DNA of 42,829 nt from an uncultured Prevotellaceae bacterium (GCA_946184125.1 CAMHEL010000015.1:1-42829); one strand, 5' to 3'. Positions 9,340 to 18,076 are shown, numbered from the stretch's first letter. The notes: generated by a model not told the origin, from the letters alone. Program-made: numbers and translations.

Positions 9340-11007
9340 ATGAGACACTTTTCGTTACTGCCGCTGCTTCTCCTCTTCCCCCTTGTCATGACAGGACAGG
9401 TGATGGCCGATTTCCATGTCGTGCCGCTGCCACAACATTGTGTGGCCCAGAAAGGTAAGGCTTTTGCTCTGCCATCACTCTCTGCCATCCGCTATGAGGG
9501 CGACAGCGATATGGAGCGCAATGCCCATTTCCTCGCGTCTTGGCTAAAACAGGCCTACTCTATGGAAGTGCCTGTGACCAACAGCAAAGTGAAGGAGCCT
9601 GCTATCGTACTGAAAATCAATGCGAAAATCACTGAGCGTGAGGGCTACCGCATCACCGTGTCGCAGCGAGCGGTCACCATCGAGGGCGGCAGCGCTGCCG
9701 GCGTGTTCTATGGCATGCAGACACTGCGGAAGGCACTGCCCGTGAAACCCGAGGGGGAGGTGGCCATACCCGCCGTGGTGGTGGAAGACAGCCCGCGATT
9801 TGCCTATCGTGGCATGCATCTCGACGTGAGCCGGCATTTCTTCGGTACTGACTTCGTCAAACAGTATATCGACATGCTCGCACTGCACCATATCAACACG
9901 TTCCACTTCCATCTCACCGACGACCAGGGATGGCGCGTGGAAATCAAGCGCTACCCGAAACTCACCGAGGTGGGGGCATGGCGCCGGCGTACCGTTGTGG
10001 GGCGCAACACGGGCATCTATGAGTGGAAACGCTATGGCGGTTTCTACACGCAAGATGAAATAAGAGACATTGTCAGATATGCTGCCGACAGATACATCAC
10101 CATCATACCCGAAATCGACATGCCAGGGCACATGGAGGCGGTGCTGGCAGCCTATCCCGAACTGGGGTGCACAGGAGGGCCCTATGAGGTGGAACCCAAC
10201 TGGGGTGTCTTCGACGACATCCTCTGCGCAGGGCGTGAGGAGACCTTCCGATTCGTGGAGGGGGTGCTCGACGAACTGACGGAACTCTTCCCCTCGGAAT
10301 ACATCCACATCGGGGGAGATGAGGCCCCACGCACGAGATGGAAGGCTTGCCCCAAGTGCCAGGAGCGCATCAGGGCTGAGCACATCACCACCAAGGGAAA
10401 GCAGACCGCAGAGGACCAGCTGCAGGGCTATTTCATGAAAAGGGTGGAACATTATCTCAACAGCAAGGGGAGAAAGGCCATCGGATGGGACGAACTGCTC
10501 GACTGTGATGTCACACCATCCACCACCATCATGAGCTGGAGAGGCGTGGAAGGGGGTGTCGAGGCATCGAAAAAGGGACATGATGTCATCATGGTGCCTA
10601 CGGCATGGTTCTATTTCGACTACTACCAGACACCGGAGGACTATTGGAACAAGCCCTTGCTCATCGGGGGATTTGTGCCCATCGAGAAGGTCTATTCCTT
10701 CGAACCGGCTCCCGACACGCTTCCCGAAGAGGCACGGAAACATATCATCGGACTACAGGCCAACCTGTGGACAGAGTATGTCTATGCCGACGAATTCGCT
10801 CAGTATCAGGTGCTGCCAAGAATGGGCGCTTTATGTGAACTGCAGTGGATACAGCCGGAAAACAAGAACTTCGATAGTTTCATGACACGACAACGACGCC
10901 TCAACAACCTCTACGAGGCGCTCGGATGGCAATATTGCAAGTATGCTTTCCTAGACAAAAAAAAAACGCTGGTCTTGGCGCCCTTCTTCACAAAGTCGAG
11001 GTGGTAG
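9340..11007 (+). CDS. GH20 beta-N-acetylhexosaminidase, 3' end altered
   Basis: This is an exo-acting glycosidase that releases terminal GlcNAc or GalNAc from glycans, probably in the periplasm or at the surface. The start at 9340 gives a hydrophobic signal peptide ending near residue 24; upstream in-frame codons lie in the promoter and leader. A GH20b-like N-terminal domain is followed by the catalytic TIM barrel with HIGGDE, in which D327-E328 are the catalytic pair for substrate-assisted hydrolysis. The predicted protein has 555 residues. After YCKYAF the frame runs through a ten-A tract (10957-10966) and then about 14 codons that are antisense to a BspA-like fragment. The native C-terminus appears to have been replaced by a junction there. 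The barrel itself looks complete, so the enzyme may still be active. No terminator remains behind it. Confidence 0.92.
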   Translation: MRHFSLLPLLLLFPLVMTGQVMADFHVVPLPQHCVAQKGKAFALPSLSAIRYEGDSDMERNAHFLASWLKQAYSMEVPVTNSKVKEPAIVLKINAKITEREGYRITVSQRAVTIEGGSAAGVFYGMQTLRKALPVKPEGEVAIPAVVVEDSPRFAYRGMHLDVSRHFFGTDFVKQYIDMLALHHINTFHFHLTDDQGWRVEIKRYPKLTEVGAWRRRTVVGRNTGIYEWKRYGGFYTQDEIRDIVRYAADRYITIIPEIDMPGHMEAVLAAYPELGCTGGPYEVEPNWGVFDDILCAGREETFRFVEGVLDELTELFPSEYIHIGGDEAPRTRWKACPKCQERIRAEHITTKGKQTAEDQLQGYFMKRVEHYLNSKGRKAIGWDELLDCDVTPSTTIMSWRGVEGGVEASKKGHDVIMVPTAWFYFDYYQTPEDYWNKPLLIGGFVPIEKVYSFEPAPDTLPEEARKHIIGLQANLWTEYVYADEFAQYQVLPRMGALCELQWIQPENKNFDSFMTRQRRLNNLYEALGWQYCKYAFLDKKKTLVLAPFFTKSRW

Positions 11008-12203
11008 TTGTTCCAGTTGCCTACATCGTTTAACAGGCCCAGCGAACCGCTGTTCTTGTCGAGGAAGTCGTTGTCGGCCTCGTAGGCATAGAGGTGCTCT
11101 ATCTCGTGGCCCATGCCATAGGTGATGTGGCGCGTCGAGTTATCGGTGTACGCGTAGGCATAGTTCACGCCATAGCCGTTGGTGGCCTTCTTCTCGGTCA
11201 GCTTGCCGGTGGCGAGATAGCGCTTGTACTTCGCCCACGAAGGGTTGTCGAGGAAGTCCTGCAGACGGTCCTCGCCCACGATGATGCGCAGCTGCGTGGA
11301 GTCGCAACCAGCGAAGATACTGTCGCCGCAGAGGATGAAGTTCTCAGGGCCGAGGGCGGTCTCGCTGCCCTTGGCGGTCTGGTAGCGCAGGTCGAACTCG
11401 CGCAGGCCGGTGCATCCGGCGAAGGCAGAGTCGGGGATGGTGAAGAGCAGCGGCGCGTAGCTGTCGTATTTGCTGCTGCGGCTCTCTGCAAACTTGATGC
11501 GCTGCACCTTGGTGTTGCCCTGGAAGGCATCGCGGCTGACACCCACCGTGCGGTAGTTGTAGACAGAGCCGATGTCATTGTAGATGGTGAAGTCGGTCTG
11601 GCTGGGGTCGGCCTCTTTGATTTAGGTGTGGTAGATGAGCTTATTGTCGGGCGTCGTCATGCCGAATCCCACCAATCCCAACTGGTGGATGTTGGCTGCC
11701 AGGTTGTCGGCCATGCCGTTTTTCATCTGGTCTTGGTTCACCTGATTAGGAAACGCCTGGAACTGGCTCACCATTCGCGAGCCGACATATGGACTTAATG
11801 TGCCGGCCACTACAGTTTTACCCAACTTGTATTTTAGCAACAGCTTGCTGGCCTGCTGCATAAGCTTTTTCTGGAGTGCCTGTTGCTTCAATATCTCAGC
11901 TACCACTTCAGCCATACGAGGAGTTGTTACATTTTTCACTACCTCGCCCAGAAGTCTCACGGCATCCTTGTTGAGTTTTGTCTTTCCTCCCACCTTTATA
12001 ACGTAATCGACGGTGGATTTCATGTTGTTCAATAATTGGAACAATGTATTCATGGCTTTTTCACCCATGGCTTGAGTAAATTTTCCGCCACCCATCAGAT
12101 TCACGATGGGTAAACTATTTTTCGCAGCAACACCAAGTTTCTCTTTCCCAATGCCCCTTGCCAACTGCAAAGCCACTTCTTTTCCTGTATTCATCCAGCC
12201 CAT
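10968..12203 (-). pseudogene. BspA-like repeat protein remnant
   Basis: Two - strand segments share one reading frame, separated only by a TAA at 11622-11624. The upstream part (12203 to 11625, about 193 residues) is helical and ends IYHT. The downstream part resumes as IKEADPSQTDF and contains BspA/LRR_5-style phrases such as IPDSAFAGCTGLREF and DAFQGNTKVQRIKF. There is no signal peptide at the 5' end; a TGA lies two codons before the ATG at 12203. The 3' end runs through the poly-A/T tract at 10957-10966 into hexosaminidase sequence without a tail domain. Whole BspA-type proteins are large surface proteins, so this is a piece lacking both ends. The upstream part appears somewhat AT-richer, so it could instead be a separate small gene that happens to share the frame. 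Confidence 0.6.
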
Positions 12204-12216
12204 GATTCATGGGCCA

Positions 12217-12254
12217 CAGAAAACAAAGTGTCCGACGCAATAACGCCGAACACT
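12217..12254 (-). terminator. Likely terminator of the deacetylase gene
   Basis: Imperfect arms 12227-12237 and 12244-12254 pair with two mismatches around the loop CAATAA. On the - strand the stem is followed by TTTGTTTTCT. It lies about 110 bases after the deacetylase stop and just before the BspA-like remnant. Confidence 0.5.
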
Positions 12255-12364
12255 TCGTATGGTGGGGATAAGATATTGCTTGCAGAGAGCAAGAAAGCTG
12301 ACATTGTTGAATCATAGGGCAAAGAAATGGCATACGAGAGCCATCCCATGATTCAGGTTGTTTT

Positions 12365-12976
12365 TCACTCGAAGACTTTGAACTGATAGCCTTGCTCGGT
12401 GAGCCATCTGAGTGAGGCGGGCAAGGCGATGTGGAGTTTGTCGATGCTCTTCAGGGAGTCGTGGAAGGTGATGATGGAACCGTTGCGGGTGTAGCGCCGA
12501 ACGTTCTCCACCACATCGGCAGCGGTGAGGTGGCGGGAATAGTCGCGTGTCACTAAGTCCCACATCACAATCTGGTATTTGCTGCGCAGATGGTAGTATT
12601 CGCTGGGGGTCATCACACCATGTGGCGGTCGGAACAGGCGTGCACCGATGTAGCTGTTGGCCAACTCCACATCCTCCACATAGGTGTGGGTGAGGTGCTT
12701 GAGGCCTCCGAGGTGATGGAAGGTATGGTTGCCCAAGCAGTGACCCTCGCTCACGATGCGCTCGAAGAGATGGGGGTATTTGCGCACATTGTCGCCTACC
12801 ATGAAAAAGGTGGCATGAGCCTCATAGGCACGAAGGGTGTCGAGGATGAATGGCGTGGCTTCGGGGATGGGACCATCGTCGAAGGTGAGATAGACCGAGT
12901 GGTCGTTCTTGTCCATACGCCAATAGGCACGGGGAAACATCCACCGCAGCCAGAAAGAGGGTTGCTCAAGTATCAT
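12365..12976 (-). CDS. Polysaccharide deacetylase, NodB/CE4 family
   Basis: This is a metal-dependent deacetylase that removes acetyl groups from N-acetylated sugars in peptidoglycan, chitin-like or exopolysaccharide chains. From the ATG at 12976 it has 203 residues, a single NodB domain with no signal peptide and no linker. The motifs are in order: TFDDGP (D33 as base, D34 as metal ligand), H84 and H88 in HTFHH, RPPHG, and ITFHDS near the C-terminus. The ATG at 13012 would add twelve residues of unlikely sequence and overlap the preceding hairpin, so 12976 is preferred. It lies about 80 bases behind the DUF2723 gene, with a terminator-like hairpin between them. The substrate cannot be told from the sequence, and a cytoplasmic or membrane-associated location is inferred. 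Confidence 0.88.
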   Translation of the reverse strand: MILEQPSFWLRWMFPRAYWRMDKNDHSVYLTFDDGPIPEATPFILDTLRAYEAHATFFMVGDNVRKYPHLFERIVSEGHCLGNHTFHHLGGLKHLTHTYVEDVELANSYIGARLFRPPHGVMTPSEYYHLRSKYQIVMWDLVTRDYSRHLTAADVVENVRRYTRNGSIITFHDSLKSIDKLHIALPASLRWLTEQGYQFKVFE

Positions 12977-13018
12977 GGTGGGATGAGGAAAATCAGATTT
13001 AAAAGGACACACTTAAAT

Positions 13019-13048
13019 TCAGGGGTGAGGAATTGACCTCACCCCTGA
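13019..13048 (-). terminator. Hairpin terminator after the DUF2723 gene
   Basis: A 12-base perfect stem pairs 13019-13030 with 13037-13048 around AATTGA. It begins 8 bases after the DUF2723 stop, and on the - strand is followed by AATTTAAG, a weak T-tract. It overlaps the region just upstream of the deacetylase start. Confidence 0.65.
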
Positions 13049-13056
13049 GTGTGTGT

Positions 13057-16000
13057 TCAGGGCATGACGCCCAGTTTCTGTTGGTAGGCACCATAGAGCA
13101 GGTTGAGCGCGTTGGTATGTTTCTCGCTCCATGACTCATCGGCTTTGTCCATAACCTGCATGATGGCCTGCATGATGTAGATATGCATCTTGCAGTCGCG
13201 GTCGCAAACGGCAAGGTAGGAGGGCTCATTGGAAATATACCATGCGAGGAACTGCTCCGACTGCTTCCATAGCTCATCGGCTATCTCGGTGGCGCGTTTT
13301 TTGTTGCCCACGCCAATCCAGGACTCCACAAGGTCGAGGGCGCCGCTCATGTAGTCGAGGGGCACATTGTAGGCGGGGATTTCCTTGTCGCACTTCTCAA
13401 GCACTTTGCGGGCCTTCACGGTGTCGCCCTCGTTGACCAGGGCAAGTGCCAGCTGAGATAGCAGGCGGCGGTGGGTGGCGCACATGCGCGTCACCGTCTG
13501 GTCGAGATAGAGGCCGGGCTTGTCGAGACCACCGAACTTGAACTTGTTCATCACATAGTCGTAGGTCTTGGCGGTGTCGAAACGTGCCTCTTCGTTGCCT
13601 GCCGTGGTGAAGGGAGTGATGCGGTTGACAAGGCCTTCCTGGATGAAGTTGTCGCCAAGGTTCATGTAGTTCTCCTCACCCACAGTGATCGCCACATAGA
13701 TGGGACGTGTCCAGTTGGCTTGTGAAATCATCTCGAGCATCATCAGGTCGCCCTTGCCCAGACTGCGCTTGCCGGAGAGCGAGATGACCATGTGGTCGGG
13801 AATGCTGTCGTTCACAATCTTCATGCCGCTCTTTCTCACGGCATCCTTGTCGATAGTCACCAGCAGGGTGTCGGTGGGCACCACGTGTGCGTCTTCCTCC
13901 ATGCCCATGTAGCGGAGGATGCTGTTCTTCGCTGTGCGCTGGGCATCGTTGACGTCGCCGCGGACCCAATAGCGGAGCACATTGCTCAGCTCGAGGGGAT
14001 TGTCGCCAAAGGCTTCCTTCGCCTGCTCGGGGTAACTCTTGTAAAGCTCCTCGATGGCTCCCTTCAGTTCGGGCCGCACACTCACCACGTCGTTGGTGCC
14101 CGAACAGTAGTCGATACGGGGCCAGGTGATGGGAACAGGGGGCGAGTCGTAGGCGGGACGGAGCATCTGGTCGATATACCAGTCGGTCTGCAGGTAGCTG
14201 AGGTTGCACACGCGCACATCGGTGCGGTTGCCCTCGGTCTCCTGATTGTACCACAGCGGGAAGGTGTCGTTATCACCGTTGGTGTAGATGATGGGATAGC
14301 CTTTTTCCTGCAAGGAGTTAAGGTAGTTGAGTCCGAAGTCACGGCAGGTGTAGCGCCCGCTCCGGTCGTGGTCGTCCCAGGTCTGGGAAATCATCTGCAG
14401 GGGCACGAGGAGGCAGGCAATGGCTGCCAAGGCCACGACGAAGCTCTGCTTGAGGCCGAGTTTCTTCAGCCAGTCGATGATGGCGGTGACACCCAGTCCG
14501 CACCAGATGGCGAAGGCATAGAACGAACCGGCGTAGGCGTAGTCGCGCTCACGCGGCTGGTTGGGCGTCTGGTTGAGATAGACCACAATGGCGAGGCCCG
14601 TCATGAAGAAGAGGAAGAAGACGACCCAGAACTGCCTGATGCCACGCTCGCCACGGAAGGCTTGCCAGAAGAGGCCCAGAAGACCTAAGAGCAAAGGCAG
14701 GCAGTAGAACACATTATGCCCCTTGTTGGTCTTGAGCACATCGGGCATCTTGCTCTGATCGCCTAAGCCAAGCACATGGTTGTCGATGAAGGGGATGCCG
14801 GTTAACCAGTTGCCATGCTCCTTCTCACCGTAGCCCTGGTAGTCGTTCTGACGGCCGGCGAAGTTCCACATGAAATAGCGCCAGTACATGAAGTTGCACT
14901 GGTAGGTGAAGAAGAACTTCAGGTTGTCGAGCATGGTGGGCATCTTTATGTCGGTAGGTCCGTATTTCGAAGGAACCATACGGCCCTTCACGTTGATGAT
15001 GCTCTCGTAGGAACTGGCGAAGCGGGAGTCGTACATGCGGGGGAAGAACATGTTCTGCACGTACTGGGGCTGCTGCTTCCAGTCGACGATGAAGTAACGG
15101 TCGGGCTCATCGGCACTGTGCTTCTCCACACGCTGGTAGATGGGTGCCGACTTCGTCATCTTCACATAACCATCATCACCGGCATCGTATTCCGAATTAT
15201 AGGCCTGGCCGTAGAACAGCGGGCGGTAACCATACTGGTCGCGGCTGAGGTAGTTGCCAAGAGTGAAGATGTCCTCGGGGGAGTTCTGGTCCATCGGAGG
15301 GTTGGCAGCGGAGCGGATGACAATCACTGCATAGGTGGAGTAGCCGATCATCAGCATCAGCATGCAGAGCAGCGTGGTGTTCTTCACACGGCTTGAGATG
15401 AGCAGTCTGCCTTTACGGCGGCTGCGGAGCAGAGCCCAGAGGGCGACAAGAAGAACAAGACCGATGAAAGCGGCCTTGTAACCGTAGCCGTAGAAGGGCA
15501 CACCGAGCATGGCGACGGCAAGGATGAATGCAGCATTCTGACGGGCAAGACTGTGGTCGTTGTAGGTCTCGTAGATGGCCCAGATGACAGCTGCCACAAG
15601 CATGATGATGTAGATAATCACGCCGGTGTTGAACGGGCAGCCAATGACGTTGACGAACAACAGCTCAAACCATCCGCCAACAGTGATGATGCCGGGCACC
15701 ACGCCGTAGAGCACGGCGGCAACGATGACGAAGGAGAGCAGGAGCACCAATAGCGAACCTTTGAGGGTGGCACGCTCGCTCTTCCGGTAATAAAACACCA
15801 GCACGATGGCAGGGATGCACAACAGGTTGAGCAGGTGAACGCCGATGGAAAGACCCGTCATATAGGCGATGAGCACCAGCCAACGGTCACTGTGGGGCTG
15901 GTCGGCCTCATCCTCCCACTTGAGGATAAGCCAGAACACCACAGCGGTGAATGCCGAGGAATAGGCATAGACCTCGCCCTCGACAGCACTGAACCAGAAG

Positions 16001-16407
16001 GTGTCGCTGAAAGCATAAATGAGGGCACCCACCATACCGGCGGCCTCGATAGCGATGAGCTTCGTGGTGTCGAGCTCACTCCAGTCGCGCAGGATGAGCT
16101 TGCGGGCAAGGTGTGTCACCGTCCAGAAAAGGAACAGGATACACACTGCACTCAGAAGCGCATTCATGATGTTGACCATGTAGGCCACTTGTGTCGGGTC
16201 GCTCGCAAACTGAGAGAAAAGATTGGCGGTCAGCATGAAGAAAGGTGCCCCTGGGGGGTGACCTATCTCAAGTTTGTAGCCAGTGGTGATGAATTCCGGA
16301 CAGTCCCAGAAACTGGCTGTCGGCTCCACGGTGGAACAATAGACGACTGCGGCGACGAGAAACGCCACCCAGCCAAGGATGTTGTCCACCAATTTGAACT
16401 TCTTCAT
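13057..16407 (-). CDS. DUF2723 large membrane protein, probable GT-C-type glycosyltransferase
   Basis: The protein has 1116 residues from the ATG at 16407, the start that follows a -7 box. The N-terminal third has many membrane helices and the DUF2723 signature (FWDCPEF near residue 35, then GHPPGAPFF). A further hydrophobic block around residues 530-640 includes the PRERDYAYAG motif. The C-terminal 450 residues are mostly soluble and end in helical, TPR-like sequence. DUF2723 proteins resemble GT-C glycosyltransferases of the protein O-mannosyltransferase type, which use lipid-linked sugars on the outer face of the inner membrane. That function is inferred from fold similarity, and no substrate can be named. 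The length is normal for the Bacteroidetes form. Confidence 0.85.
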   Translation of the reverse strand: MKKFKLVDNILGWVAFLVAAVVYCSTVEPTASFWDCPEFITTGYKLEIGHPPGAPFFMLTANLFSQFASDPTQVAYMVNIMNALLSAVCILFLFWTVTHLARKLILRDWSELDTTKLIAIEAAGMVGALIYAFSDTFWFSAVEGEVYAYSSAFTAVVFWLILKWEDEADQPHSDRWLVLIAYMTGLSIGVHLLNLLCIPAIVLVFYYRKSERATLKGSLLVLLLSFVIVAAVLYGVVPGIITVGGWFELLFVNVIGCPFNTGVIIYIIMLVAAVIWAIYETYNDHSLARQNAAFILAVAMLGVPFYGYGYKAAFIGLVLLVALWALLRSRRKGRLLISSRVKNTTLLCMLMLMIGYSTYAVIVIRSAANPPMDQNSPEDIFTLGNYLSRDQYGYRPLFYGQAYNSEYDAGDDGYVKMTKSAPIYQRVEKHSADEPDRYFIVDWKQQPQYVQNMFFPRMYDSRFASSYESIINVKGRMVPSKYGPTDIKMPTMLDNLKFFFTYQCNFMYWRYFMWNFAGRQNDYQGYGEKEHGNWLTGIPFIDNHVLGLGDQSKMPDVLKTNKGHNVFYCLPLLLGLLGLFWQAFRGERGIRQFWVVFFLFFMTGLAIVVYLNQTPNQPRERDYAYAGSFYAFAIWCGLGVTAIIDWLKKLGLKQSFVVALAAIACLLVPLQMISQTWDDHDRSGRYTCRDFGLNYLNSLQEKGYPIIYTNGDNDTFPLWYNQETEGNRTDVRVCNLSYLQTDWYIDQMLRPAYDSPPVPITWPRIDYCSGTNDVVSVRPELKGAIEELYKSYPEQAKEAFGDNPLELSNVLRYWVRGDVNDAQRTAKNSILRYMGMEEDAHVVPTDTLLVTIDKDAVRKSGMKIVNDSIPDHMVISLSGKRSLGKGDLMMLEMISQANWTRPIYVAITVGEENYMNLGDNFIQEGLVNRITPFTTAGNEEARFDTAKTYDYVMNKFKFGGLDKPGLYLDQTVTRMCATHRRLLSQLALALVNEGDTVKARKVLEKCDKEIPAYNVPLDYMSGALDLVESWIGVGNKKRATEIADELWKQSEQFLAWYISNEPSYLAVCDRDCKMHIYIMQAIMQVMDKADESWSEKHTNALNLLYGAYQQKLGVMP

Positions 16408-16440
16408 AGAGTTAACGGTATAAAAATTGCAATTTGGGGG

Positions 16441-16448
16441 CAAAGTTA
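16441..16448 (-). promoter_or_regulatory. -7 box for the DUF2723 gene
   Basis: TAACTTTG on the - strand lies 33 bases upstream of the ATG at 16407. The predicted leader is about 28 bases. No clear TTTG sits at the ideal -33 distance. Confidence 0.6.
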
Positions 16449-16492
16449 CGAAAAAAACACCATTCAAGACGGGAAAACGGTGTGATAATTTG

Positions 16493-16945
16493 TTAAAAGA
16501 TCCTCATCGACCAATAGGCGACGAAAACGTAGCGGAGGATTTTGCCGATGAGAACGCTGATGGAAGAGGTAATGGGGTTGGCACGCATGAGCCCCAAAAG
16601 GATGCATATGGCCGTGCCTATGACGGGAAGGAATGAGAAAACACCCATCCATGCTCCTCGGTCGCCGATGAAATGGCGGGCACGGTCAAGGTTCTTCTGA
16701 CTGACATGAAGGTAGCGCTCCACCCATTCCAGACGGCCAAGATGACCTATCCAGTAATTGAACATACTCCCCGCCCAATTGCCTATCGTAGCATAGATGA
16801 GCAGGGGGACAGGCTGAAGACCGGCGGCTATGAGTCCCATCATCACCGCCTCGCTGCTAAAAGGTAGAAAACTGCCTGCTATAAAGGCAGATATGAACAT
16901 ACCCGTGTAGCCATAGTTGACAAGAAACTGGAGGATGGCATCCAT
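16493..16945 (-). CDS. YqaA/DedA-type SNARE-associated membrane protein
   Basis: The protein has 150 residues with a DedA-like pattern: a re-entrant hydrophobic N-terminus (GSFLPFSSEAVM), a central GNWAGS motif and amphipathic loop, then two or three membrane helices (VFSFLPVIGT). The DedA superfamily includes lipid-carrier flippases such as UptA/PopT, but the short YqaA branch has no settled role; I infer membrane lipid or envelope maintenance. The start at 16945 lies inside the 3' end of the preceding gene, a 67-base overlap in a different frame, so translation is probably coupled. The stop lies about 45 bases before the DUF2723 promoter box. Confidence 0.82.
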   Translation of the reverse strand: MDAILQFLVNYGYTGMFISAFIAGSFLPFSSEAVMMGLIAAGLQPVPLLIYATIGNWAGSMFNYWIGHLGRLEWVERYLHVSQKNLDRARHFIGDRGAWMGVFSFLPVIGTAICILLGLMRANPITSSISVLIGKILRYVFVAYWSMRIF

Positions 16946-17862
16946 GCGTTATAGGCGATGAGGAGTAGGGTTAAAAGGAAGATGAAAGCCGAGAGAATAT
17001 TGGTCAGCCAGGAATGGGTGAGTGTCAGGAAATGGGCGATGAGCGGACAGGTGTTGACTATAATGATGGGCAGCAGCATCGCATAGTGCTGGGGCTGAAG
17101 GAAGAGGAAAAGGATGGTGAGCAAATCGATGGTGATGAACACCTCATGGAGCATGCGGGTGCGTGTCTTGTCCTGATAGCCCTCCTGACCATAGTGGATG
17201 ATGCCCACGGCAGCGAGCACGACGGTCCAGGCCACGGCAGCCCACTCATGCTCGCCCAGCATGCTGTAATCGCCCAAGGGGCTGAAGGTGGCAAGTGGGG
17301 CGAAATGGGGCAATATCACCTCAGGACCAAGGAAATAGATAATCACCGGACCACTCAGCCAGTAAGGGGTGACAAGACCGATGAGCGAGGCCCAGAAAGT
17401 GCGGGCGGTGAGGGCGCGAAGACACGTCGCCATGAGCAGCCATAGTACAGGCACGAAATACAGCACCTGAACAAACACCATGCTGGCCAAACCTAAGCAG
17501 AAGAAGCCATAGAACACCCACCCCGGCGACTCGTCGTGCTGACGGCAGTGGAAGAGCATGAAATAGAGGGCCACCATGCACAGCTGCATGATGCACGCTC
17601 CGAGGTCGGGGAAGATGAAGATGCTCACCCCTACGAGCAGAAGGTACATGGCGGCTGTCGACTGGCTCTCGGTGCGGAGAAGCTGGTTGCTCCTGTTGAG
17701 CTCGATGAGCATCGCAGTGGCAATGGCCACACAAAACAGCTGCAAATACAGACTGTTGGCCACCAAACCTGCAAGTTGGCAAGCGGCAGCGAACACGAGA
17801 GCGGCGAAAGGCAGGAGAAGCTTGCTCTCGGTAAGGGTGTTCTGAAGTCTCTTGTATGCCAT
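16879..17862 (-). CDS. Bacteroidetes polytopic membrane protein (DUF6427-like), unknown role
   Basis: The 327-residue protein has about nine to ten predicted membrane helices and few soluble parts. I do not recognise a catalytic motif. It resembles uncharacterised Bacteroidetes membrane proteins often called DUF6427, by general pattern only. Its last 22 codons overlap the start of the YqaA gene in another frame. That could be a natural arrangement or a 3' extension after a frameshift. No -7 promoter box lies upstream; instead five 8-base repeats begin 13 bases before the start codon. Transcription may come from the purD side. Confidence 0.75.
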   Translation of the reverse strand: MAYKRLQNTLTESKLLLPFAALVFAAACQLAGLVANSLYLQLFCVAIATAMLIELNRSNQLLRTESQSTAAMYLLLVGVSIFIFPDLGACIMQLCMVALYFMLFHCRQHDESPGWVFYGFFCLGLASMVFVQVLYFVPVLWLLMATCLRALTARTFWASLIGLVTPYWLSGPVIIYFLGPEVILPHFAPLATFSPLGDYSMLGEHEWAAVAWTVVLAAVGIIHYGQEGYQDKTRTRMLHEVFITIDLLTILFLFLQPQHYAMLLPIIIVNTCPLIAHFLTLTHSWLTNILSAFIFLLTLLLIAYNAWMPSSSFLSTMATRVCSYLPL

Positions 17863-17874
17863 CTAAAGCCTAAT

Positions 17875-17914
17875 TTTAGGAGTTTGGGAGTTTAGGAGTT
17901 TAGGAGTTTAGACG
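17875..17914 (+). repeat. Five 8-base tandem units TTTAGGAG
   Basis: Five contiguous units: TTTAGGAG (17875), TTTGGGAG (17883), TTTAGGAG (17891), TTTAGGAG (17899) and TTTAGACG (17907). A partial copy reappears at 18018-18034. The array begins 13 bases upstream of the membrane-protein start codon. Unlike the other arrays it has period 8, and its TAGG core reads on the strand opposite to the flanking genes. Confidence 0.9.
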
Positions 17915-17945
17915 TTACCTTTGCGGGTTTCGGGCCGATGGGTTG

Positions 17946-18012
17946 GTCTAAAGTCTAGGGTCTAAAGTCTAGGGTCTAACTAAAGTCTAGGGTCTAAAGT
18001 CTAGGGTCTATA
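17946..18012 (-). repeat. Nine 7-base units, TAGACNN on the - strand
   Basis: Nine units of GTCTANN (+ strand) run from 17946, alternating mostly GTCTAAA and GTCTAGG, with one 4-base interruption TAAA at 17981-17984. On the - strand, the sense strand of both flanking genes, the unit is TAGAC plus two variable bases. The same TAGACNN unit forms the array at 39524-39593. The 361-base gap between purD and the membrane-protein gene (17863-18223) holds this array, the 8-base array, one hairpin and the array at 18164, and no gene that I can see. Confidence 0.9.
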
Positions 18013-18076
18013 TCTGTAGTTTGGGAGTTTAGACATTAGTTCGCTATTTCTCGAATCTGATGGCTTTCGTTTTTTC

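Noticed and set aside
9544..10743. 399-codon - strand frame opposite the hexosaminidase gene
   Set aside because: Antisense to the conserved GH20 catalytic domain; no motif or promoter of its own.
12217..12254. Miniature transposable element
   Set aside because: The dyad is short and imperfect, there are no terminal inverted repeats at the ends of the 12210-12344 segment, and a T-rich run after the stem fits a terminator better.
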